DNA of 64,000 bases from Bombardia bombarda (Eukaryota; Ascomycota; Sordariomycetes; Sordariales; Lasiosphaeriaceae). Numbering within the stretch: position 1 is the stretch's first letter; each line of letters begins with the position of its first letter. Below are positions 57,450 to 64,000 of this stretch, piece by piece. The notes beneath the pieces were generated by a model. It did no database searches. It had not been told where the DNA came from and worked only from the letters and a program-made list of their open reading frames with translations. The position numbers and the translations under genes were made by a program. The stretch covers positions 868,001-932,000 of the forward strand of contig JAULSR010000001.1 of NCBI GenBank assembly GCA_030512295.1, written 5' to 3'.

Positions 57450-58409
57450 TCAGCGCCTATCATCAGCGGCAAACTTTGCCGTCCAAAACCCCCTATAGTG
57501 CTTCTGCTTGCCCGCCTCCGAGATCCTCTCCACCTCGCTCGGGGTCAGCTTAAACAGCGGCAGCTTGTGCACATATGTCTGCAGCCTCTGCTCGTTCCCG
57601 CTCGTCGTCAGCGCCACAATGCCCTGGTCCAGACACCACCTCAGCGCCACCTCAGCCGGCGAAACCCCGTACTTCTTGGCCAGATCTGCATAGATCTCAT
57701 CGACGGGACCCCCGGCGGCCTTGGTGATGGCCGTCAGCGGGCCGTACGCCTCGAGCGCGATGTTGTTGGCCCGATGATACTCGACCAGGTCGCCCGTGGT
57801 GGCGGTGGCGCCGTGCTGCAGGTAGGGGTGGTACTCGATCTGGTTGACGGCGGGGGGTGTGCGGGCGGTGGCGAGGACGGGCTCGAGGTGCTCCTGGAGG
57901 TAGTTTGAGACGCCGATGGAGCGGGCGCGGCCCGACTGGTGGATGGCCTCCATCTCGGCCCACTTGGCCTGCAGCTCGGCGGGGGACTTGGCGAAGAAGG
58001 GCGAGTGGATGAGGTAGAGGTCTACGTAGTCGAGCTTGAGCTTGGCGAGGGAGCGGGAGAAGGCCTGCTCGACCGTCTCGCCGGGGCGGCAGGAGGTCTT
58101 GGTGGTGACGAAGAGGGCGGAGCGGGCGAGCTTGGACTCGGCGATGGCGGCGCCGAGTTCTTCCTCGTTGCCGTAGCCTTCGGCGCCGTCGAGGTGGTAG
58201 TAGCCTGCTTTGAGGGCGGCGACGGTGTCGGCGACGATTTTGGGGCTGAAGGCGGGGGTTTTGCCGGATTTGTAGTTTGCCGTGCCGAGGCCGTAGCCGA
58301 GCATGGGGATCTCGTGGGAGTCGTTGAGGGTGAGGGAGGGGAGGAATGATTGTTGTTTGGGGGCTGAGCCGGCTGCGTCGGGCGCGAAGGCGGAGAGGAT
58401 GGAGTTCAT
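57450..58409 (-). CDS. Aldo-keto reductase
   Basis: NAD(P)H-dependent oxidoreductase with a TIM-barrel fold, 319 residues from the ATG at 58409 (context CCAAAATG). The catalytic tetrad is intact: Asp74 and Tyr79 in LDGAEGYGNE, Lys104 in VTTKTS and His135 in LIHSP. GVSNYLQEHLEP, VNQIEYHPYLQH and ALEAYGPLTAI are further family signatures. The frame stays open upstream to 58601, but those residues are Pro/Ser-rich leader and not family-like. Substrate cannot be named; it resembles the fungal ketoreductase/xylose-reductase-like AKR groups. Confidence 0.9.
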   Translation of the reverse strand: MNSILSAFAPDAAGSAPKQQSFLPSLTLNDSHEIPMLGYGLGTANYKSGKTPAFSPKIVADTVAALKAGYYHLDGAEGYGNEEELGAAIAESKLARSALFVTTKTSCRPGETVEQAFSRSLAKLKLDYVDLYLIHSPFFAKSPAELQAKWAEMEAIHQSGRARSIGVSNYLQEHLEPVLATARTPPAVNQIEYHPYLQHGATATTGDLVEYHRANNIALEAYGPLTAITKAAGGPVDEIYADLAKKYGVSPAEVALRWCLDQGIVALTTSGNEQRLQTYVHKLPLFKLTPSEVERISEAGKQKHYRGFWTAKFAADDRR

Positions 58410-59677
58410 TTTGGGTGGGTTTGGTGAGGAGGATGGGGAGGAGGTTGATGAGTTGAGTGGAAAGGGGTTGTGACGGTCAAGATGGATGGTTGTTGATCGG
58501 GGCTGGGAACGGGAGAGGTTGAGTGGGAGTGGGAGCAGTCGTCGTCTGGGAAGGGATGGGACCCGCATTTGAAGTTCACAAACAACACAGCCAGGGAACA
58601 CGGAATTTCACGATTGGATGATGGCAATTGGTTAGTTTCACTTGCAAGACGGTCAGCCAGGACAAACGATGTTGGGGGGGAGGGGGGGATGGTGAGATCT
58701 ATCGACCTTTCCCTTCTTGTTCATGGACATAATGGAGCTATGATAGCTGGCAGTTGCGTCAAAGAGGCATGATGCTTGACCCCGCAGTCAGGGAACTTTT
58801 GGGGAGTGGGGGAGAGGGACATCATCAGTCTGGCCTATGACGCCATTGTCTAGGAACAGAACAAAGTCCAATGCAGCACGATCGTTGGTGACATGGAGGT
58901 TTCCTGAAGATTGAATATCAGCCAAAGGTAAATCAGATTGTCGATATGGGACAAGTTCATGGAGATGTACGAATAAATTGTACGGTTGTGAACCCTCCCA
59001 TGCACAAGGTAAACGTAGGTAAATATTTGACAGGAGGGCAAAGATGTTATCTAGCTCAGGCTACATCAATGTACGAGCTCTGTCAATCCCTGCTCAATGC
59101 TGTTGGTGGATCATACCCGCATTCTTTTCTTGTGTATCTTTCATGGTGTTTTTGGTCAGTTTTGATCCATCTTCGAGGCGGATCCGACAAGAGCCAATTC
59201 TCGTCACACACGGAACGTCATTATAAGGGTTAGGGTTATTCATAACAGCGGGGCATGGCTATCTCGGCTATGACGCCATTCACCTCCCGGGGATAACGCC
59301 GCACCTTTGTCGGCATGTTCGTCATGAAGACTGTGAGCTCGACGGCTGGAGATGGGATTCAGTAACATTGCCTAGATAATTGAAATCCCGGAAAAGTCGA
59401 GATCACTCGTATATTAGAAGTTTCACTTAACGTGGATTAGTTTGTAATATTGCTACAATTGTAGAGCTAACCCGCCACTTGCCATAGATCATTTCCAGCG
59501 CCCCGGATTAGCCCACGGACATTCAACCACTTCCGCTGCGGGAAGGCGGCAGCTACCCATTGCGTCGCTACCCGCAGCGGAGCTTCTTCTCGCTCTCATT
59601 TGTACATCTCCCGTCTTGCATCGCGCCTGATTAGAAATCACATATTTCGAGCTCATTGCTTTTTATTCGACTTATTT
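58410..59677. other. Divergent intergenic region, AKR and SelO genes
   Basis: Spacer of about 1.27 kb between the AKR gene and the SelO leader repeat. It contains a telomere-like AGGGTTAGGGTTA at 59226-59238. No gene recognised. Confidence 0.5.
59226..59238. promoter_or_regulatory. Telomere-like TTAGGG motif in a promoter region
   Basis: AGGGTTAGGGTTA contains two overlapping copies of the fungal telomere unit. Such motifs are bound by Tbf1/TRF-type proteins in fungal promoters. Function here is inference. Confidence 0.35.
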
Positions 59678-59765
59678 TGATGAGCAGCACCTCCAACCCC
59701 AAACGGAAGGAGCACGACCTTTGATGAGCAGCACCTCCAACCCCAAACGGAAGGAGCACGACCTG
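59678..59765 (+). repeat. 44-bp tandem duplication in the SelO leader
   Basis: Two adjacent 44-bp units (59678-59721 and 59722-59765) differ only in their last base (T versus G). Each starts TGATGAGCAGC and ends CACGACCT plus that base. The near identity points to a recent duplication or an assembly duplication. The period is not a multiple of three, so the embedded reading frame changes with each copy. Confidence 0.95.
59680..59724 (+). other. Upstream ORF 1 (14 codons) of SelO
   Basis: ATG at 59680 encodes MSSTSNPKRKEHDL and stops with TGA at 59722-59724. The final A of the TGA is the A of the next ATG (TGATG). Confidence 0.6.
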
Positions 59766-59768
59766 TGA
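59724..59768 (+). other. Upstream ORF 2 (14 codons), overlapping the SelO start
   Basis: ATG at 59724 encodes the same MSSTSNPKRKEHDL peptide and stops with TGA at 59766-59768, whose A begins the SelO ATG (TGATG). The codon before the stop is synonymous (CTT to CTG), so the peptide is unchanged. Confidence 0.6.
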
Positions 59769-61882
59769 TGCGCCTCCAGTCTGCATCGCGCTGCCTTCCC
59801 TCAGCTGCCCAACACCATCTTCGTCACAGCTTTGCTCTTCATCGCCGACCTTTTTCTGCCCTCGCCGGCGCCAAATCAGCCATGGCTGACACCGCCACAC
59901 CAAACGGTTCTTCACCCCAACATGATGTTGTTCATGGCCAACAAAGGGGCACCACGCTCACCGACTTGCCCAAGTCATGGAACTTCACCTCGTCCCTTCC
60001 CACCGACCCCCTTTTTCCCACCCCGGCAGACAGCCACCGTACTCCGCGAGACAAAATCACGCCCCGCCAGGTCCGCGGTGCCCTCTTCAGCTACGTGCGG
60101 CCCGAGACCCAGACAGACCCTGAACTACTGGCTGTCTCCCCGGCTGCCATGCGCGACCTAGGGCTGGCACCCTCCGAAGCCTCGACAGAAGAATTCAAGC
60201 AGACGGCCGTTGGCAACAAGATCCACGGCTTCGACGAGTCGACCCTCTCGGGCCCGGGCTATCCCTGGGCGCAATGCTACGGTGGCTTCCAGTTTGGCGA
60301 CTGGGCCGGCCAGCTGGGCGACGGGCGCGCCATCAGCCTCTTTGAGGCCACCAACCCGCAGACCAAGGTCCGGTACGAGGTGGCGCTCAAGGGCGCCGGC
60401 ATGACCCCCTACAGCCGCTTCGCCGACGGCAAGGCCGTCCTGCGCAGCAGCATCCGCGAGTTCGTCGTCAGCGAGGCCCTCAACGCCCTGCGCATCCCCA
60501 CCACCCGCGCCCTAGCCCTCTCCCTCCTGCCGCACCAAAAGGTCCGCCGCGAGATCGTCGAGCCCGGCGCCATCGTCGTGCGCTTCGCCCAGAGCTGGCT
60601 GCGCTTCGGCAACTTTGACATCCTGCGCGCCCGCGGCGAGCGCAAGCTGATCCGCCAGCTGGCCACCTACATCGCCGAGGACGTCTTTGGCGGCTGGGAC
60701 GCCCTGCCCGCTCGTCTCGACGACCCTTCGTCCACGACCGCCACCGTCACACGCAACGTGCCCAAAGACACCCTGCAGGGGCCAGAGGGCGCAGAAGAGA
60801 ACCGCTTCGCCCGCCTCTACCGCGAGATCGCCCGGCGCAACGCCCTGACCGTCGCCAAGTGGCAGGCCTACGGCTTCATGAACGGCGTCCTCAACACGGA
60901 CAACACGTCCATCTTTGGCCTCTCGATTGACTTTGGCCCCTTTGCCTTCATGGACACGTTCGACCCGGCATACACGCCCAACCACGACGACCACCTCCTC
61001 CGCTACAGCTACCGCAACCAGCCCACCATCATCTGGTGGAACCTCGTCCGCCTCGGCGAGGCCCTCGGCGAGCTCATCGGCGCCGGCCCCCAAGTCGACG
61101 ACGAAGCCTTCATCTCCCAAGGCCTCAACGCCGACGACGAAGCCTCCACGAAGCCCATCATCGCCCGCGCCGAAAAGCTCATCGATGCCGTCGGCGAGGA
61201 GTACAAATCCGTGTTTCTGTCAGAGTACAAGCGCCTCATGACGGCCCGCCTCGGCCTCCGCACCCAGCGCGACGCCGACTTCTCCTCCCTCTTCAGCGAG
61301 CTGCTCGACACCATGCAGGCCCTCGAGCTCGACTTCCACCTCTTCTTCCGCCGCCTGTCGGAGCTGCGCCTCGCTGATATCGCTACTGATGCTGCACGCG
61401 AGCAGGCTGCCTCCCGCTTCTTCTACAGGGACGGCATCTCGCCAACCGCGGGCGTTTCTGACGCAGACGCCCGCAAGAGGATCGCGGGGTGGCTGGCTAC
61501 GTGGCGCGAGCGCATCGTGCAGGACTGGGGCACGCTCGAGGATTGGGGGAGCAGCGAGGCTGGGCAGGCGGTGTCGGATGCGCGCGATGGGGAGAGGGTC
61601 GGGGCGATGAAGGCGGTGAATCCGAATTTCGTGCCGAGGGGGTGGATTTTGGATGAGGTGATCAAGCGGGTTGATAAGGGCGGGGAGAGGGATGTTTTGA
61701 GGAGGGTGATGCATATGGCGTTGCATCCTTTTGAGGATAGTTGGCATGGGAGGGACTTTGGTGATGAAGAGGGAGAGGGGGAGGGGAAGGTTGTGTATGA
61801 GGGGGATAGGGAGGAGGAGGTTAGGTGGACGAGCGATGTTCCTAGGGTGGGGAGGGCGTTGCAGTGTAGTTGTAGTTCGTGA
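59768..61882 (+). CDS. SELO: SelO family protein AMPylase, mitochondrial
   Basis: Pseudokinase-fold enzyme that transfers AMP from ATP to protein hydroxyls; in yeast (Fmp40) it acts in mitochondrial redox control. Single exon, 704 residues. The leader MRLQSASRCLPSAAQHHLRHSFALHRRPFSALAG is a good mitochondrial presequence; Met39 (59882) could give a cytosolic form. Family blocks: YGGFQFGDWAGQLGDGRAISL (nucleotide loop), YEVALKGAGMTPYSRFADGKAVLRSSIREF, AYGFMNGVLNTDNTSIFGLSIDFGPFAFMD (metal-binding Asn and Asp) and NFVPRGWILDEVI. The C-terminus CSCSS replaces the Cys-x-x-Sec-type end of animal SelO with cysteines. Translation may depend on two chained upstream ORFs. Confidence 0.95.
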   Translation: MRLQSASRCLPSAAQHHLRHSFALHRRPFSALAGAKSAMADTATPNGSSPQHDVVHGQQRGTTLTDLPKSWNFTSSLPTDPLFPTPADSHRTPRDKITPRQVRGALFSYVRPETQTDPELLAVSPAAMRDLGLAPSEASTEEFKQTAVGNKIHGFDESTLSGPGYPWAQCYGGFQFGDWAGQLGDGRAISLFEATNPQTKVRYEVALKGAGMTPYSRFADGKAVLRSSIREFVVSEALNALRIPTTRALALSLLPHQKVRREIVEPGAIVVRFAQSWLRFGNFDILRARGERKLIRQLATYIAEDVFGGWDALPARLDDPSSTTATVTRNVPKDTLQGPEGAEENRFARLYREIARRNALTVAKWQAYGFMNGVLNTDNTSIFGLSIDFGPFAFMDTFDPAYTPNHDDHLLRYSYRNQPTIIWWNLVRLGEALGELIGAGPQVDDEAFISQGLNADDEASTKPIIARAEKLIDAVGEEYKSVFLSEYKRLMTARLGLRTQRDADFSSLFSELLDTMQALELDFHLFFRRLSELRLADIATDAAREQAASRFFYRDGISPTAGVSDADARKRIAGWLATWRERIVQDWGTLEDWGSSEAGQAVSDARDGERVGAMKAVNPNFVPRGWILDEVIKRVDKGGERDVLRRVMHMALHPFEDSWHGRDFGDEEGEGEGKVVYEGDREEEVRWTSDVPRVGRALQCSCSS

Positions 61883-62339
61883 ATTCACTACCTAAGGTAG
61901 TGTGTAGCTGGATGGATGGATTCTGTGTATATATATGTTGTGTGGATATGAGGGAGTTTCATGTCTGTCTGCCTGTCTGGCCGGGCGGCTTGATATAGGG
62001 GGCTAAGAAATATGGAAAGTCTACGATAGGGGCTGTTTTCGAGTGACTGGAACTACCTAGTTAAAGGAGATCACTTGGCCTTTTGAACAAGATAAATAAT
62101 TAAATGCTACTTCTTGATTCTTGATATCCCGGACTGAGTTGAGTTATTGAGTAGAATAATAGCTTGTCACTGACAGGTAAAACCGAGAGCCTTTTCACTA
62201 CATTTCTCGTATCTTCATTAACCTGGCTTCGGTGTTTCATAAACTTATCATGACAAGAACAAACCTTCATATTGATATAACCGACTACAGAATCACGATT
62301 CTACACTAGATGATACAGCTTGTTCATTGTATATCCGTC
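61883..62339. other. Convergent intergenic spacer
   Basis: AT-rich 457-bp spacer between the SelO and XRCC4-like 3' ends. No gene. Confidence 0.55.
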
Positions 62340-63722
62340 TCACAACTCATCATCCGACTCAGTCTCGCTTCCTTCAGCCGTTTCAGGAGCAGGAGGACTG
62401 GGCTTTGGAGGACTGGACGACCGAACCGGCGCGTTGCGCGTCCGGTGTGTCGTTATCGCCTCGGCACTTCTACCTTTACCTCTGCCTCTGGTTGCTGGCT
62501 GCTGACTAGCCGCAGCAGGAGCCTTTGCTTTTTCTTTTGCTGCTCCACGACCCCTTCCTACCGTGCTCTTCACCGCAGCAGCCGTCCTGCTCGACCGCGT
62601 CGGTGGAGGTGCTGGCTCGTCATCCTCTTCTTCCTCGTCAGGCTCACTACCAGTGGCGTCCTCATCATCTGTGGTCTGCCTGTCTGAGTCGGCATCATTA
62701 CTCTCCTTGCTGATAATAGGAGCTGCCTGGTCATCATCACTACCATCGTCCACCTCCATCTTTACAAACGCATCGTCATCCTCATCAGAAGAAGACTCAG
62801 CCGCGGCAGCACCACGCGTCTTGCGCTTGCCAGGCCTCGACGACCCCGCCACCCTCGTCGTCGTCTCCTTCTTTTTCGTCGTCTTTTTAGACGATGACGA
62901 AGTAGCAGCGACCGCCTCGGCCAGCCTGCCAGGGTCGACACTGACCGTGCTCAGCAGGCGCTCCTGCTCGCGGATCTTGAGCTTCTTCTCGTTGAGCAGG
63001 GCGCAGAACTTGGCGAGCAGCTCGGCCTCGCGCGCCTGCTTGGCGGCGGTGAGCTCGTCGAGCTGGGCCTTGAGGGCGTCGGCGCGGGCGGCGAGCTCGG
63101 CCGCGCGGCTGGTCTCGGCGGCGAGGGACTCGCTGAGGTGCTGGCGGGCGAGGATGGCGGCGCCGCACCAGTCGAAGAGCTGGATGGTGGCGGTGGAGGG
63201 GGCGTGGGGGAGGGTGAGTGTGCCGAGGCGTTGCTGGGGGGGTTTGTGTTAGTATGTATGAGGGGTAGAGAAATGGAGAAGAAGAAAAAGGGGTTGGTGG
63301 GGGACAGAGTCTTACGTTGATGCCGGCTACACGGCGGCGGATGGTGATGGTGATGGCCTTGCCTACGTCGGACTCGGCGCCGGCCTCGATGCCCTCGAGG
63401 GGATCATTGTCCAGGAAGATGGACTTGAAGATCTTTTCCCACTCGTCGGGCGAGCAGGGGCTGTTGCTGACGCGGAGGTCGGCGATGCGGTCGTGTTTTA
63501 CTGAGATGGGTCAGATTTGTCTCGTGACAGACTTCTTGATATGAAGCTCTTGTAAGACAACTCACACTTGACGGCATATGGCTCCTCGCCCTCAGTTGCC
63601 ACAATCTTGATGTTCAGGGGCTTGGAGCCGGTCGACGTGACCTCGCCAAGGATAAAGCCACCTTCCTCGTCTGCATCGGTGCGGGGGATGCGGATGATCT
63701 GAGATGGGGATGCGTGCGCCAT
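62340..63722 (-). CDS. XRCC4/Lif1-like non-homologous end-joining factor
   Basis: Partner of DNA ligase IV in double-strand break repair. Exons 63566-63722, 63316-63500 and 62340-63233 join to 411 residues. The head domain (about residues 1-130) is a beta-sandwich: IIRIPRTDADEEGGFILGEVTSTGSKPLNIKIV, PYAVKLKHDRIADLRVSNSP, DEWEKIFKSIFL. The coiled-coil stalk follows (LFDWCGAAILARQHLSESLAAETSRAAELAARADALKAQLDEL, then FCALLNEKKLKIREQERLL), as in XRCC4. The tail of about 180 residues is disordered, acidic and Lys/Arg/Ser-rich with nuclear-signal-like RPGKRKTRG. The first junction is ambiguous by a few bases; only AAGT/GTGAGT keeps the family PYAVKLKHDR sequence. Confidence 0.87.
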
Positions 63723-64000
63723 GGCAGCCGCGTTTGGTAAGGGAGATCCTTGGTAGCTATTGGATGACGGAGAAACTTTTTGTTTGTAGCGGAGCGAGTT
63801 TAAGAGTCGTCGGCTCTTCCGAGCACACCCACACCTCAAGATGAAACACGGTCGAGATGAGAAAGGAGGCCGTTGTAAAGCCTCGGGAGCTATAGCCCTC
63901 TGATCTTATATCGTCCCAAATCCCAACCGGAGCAGCTGACTACTGACGGATGTGCGTTGGAAACGAAACGACACACCACCGTTGGCCCCAAAAGGCAGCC
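63723..64000. promoter_or_regulatory. Promoter side of the XRCC4-like gene, window end
   Basis: Upstream sequence of the XRCC4-like gene. No further coding sequence is visible before the window ends. Confidence 0.45.

Noticed and set aside
58410..58601. 64-residue upstream extension of the aldo-keto reductase
   Set aside because: It is Pro/Ser/Arg-rich leader-like sequence; the family N-terminus and better start context are at 58409.
59226..59238. Interstitial telomere or chromosome-end remnant
   Set aside because: Only two units are present, too few for a telomere scar; kept only as a weak promoter motif.

Overview
This is a 64 kb piece of a filamentous ascomycete genome (Pezizomycotina, probably Sordariomycetes). 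The evidence is the gene content (divergent two-gene ATP-citrate lyase, nuclear complex I 78 kDa subunit, Eaf3, fungal LicD/Mnn4-like protein), short GT-AG introns with CTRAY branch sites, GC-rich third positions, long intergenic spacers and recurrent TACCTAGGTA-type motifs. I recognised no transposon, prophage, CRISPR, rRNA or tRNA. Exon limits were placed by reading splice sites and checking that phases and total length stay in frame.

Layout. 1-1403: GH72 glucanosyltransferase (minus), leaving the window inside an intron. 3349-4604: UBL-WLM metalloprotease with a frameshift. 6396-8472 and 11265-13349: the two ATP-citrate lyase subunits, head to head. 16028-16375: mitoribosomal uL30m. 18400-21719: Eaf3/MRG15 with a 2 kb intron that holds another ORF. 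22668-23312: Cnl2/Nkp2-like kinetochore protein. 23738-24675: ER thioredoxin-like membrane protein. 25633-28134: CENP-Q-like protein with an AT-hook N-terminus. 28856-30727: TRM2. 32922-33937: LicD/Mnn4-like protein. 37482-39470: mitochondrial PP2C. 40272-41140: Pex39-like protein. 42649-45289: complex I 78 kDa subunit. 45955-46632: unknown protein with an upstream ORF. 47668-48674: membrane acyl-CoA-binding protein with two frameshifts. 49797-50996: RNase III. 51338-51769: mitoribosomal mS33. 53388-56216: Puf RNA-binding protein. 57450-58409: aldo-keto reductase. 59768-61882: SelO. 62340-63722: XRCC4/Lif1-like protein.

Most genes are unrelated housekeeping genes, as is normal in fungi. Two pairs look functionally linked: the divergent ATP-citrate lyase genes, whose products form one enzyme, and two inner-kinetochore genes about 2.3 kb apart.

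The most unusual signals are: (1) a 44-bp tandem duplication directly before the SelO start that makes two identical 14-codon upstream ORFs, chained to each other and to SelO by overlapping TGATG stop-start junctions; (2) a gene nested in a 2,051-nt Eaf3 intron; (3) microexons of 15, 18 and 24 nt; (4) long poly-G tracts just after the stop codons of two genes; and (5) four one-base losses, all in C or G runs of 5-7, which break or displace three otherwise good reading frames and look more like sequencing error than decay.
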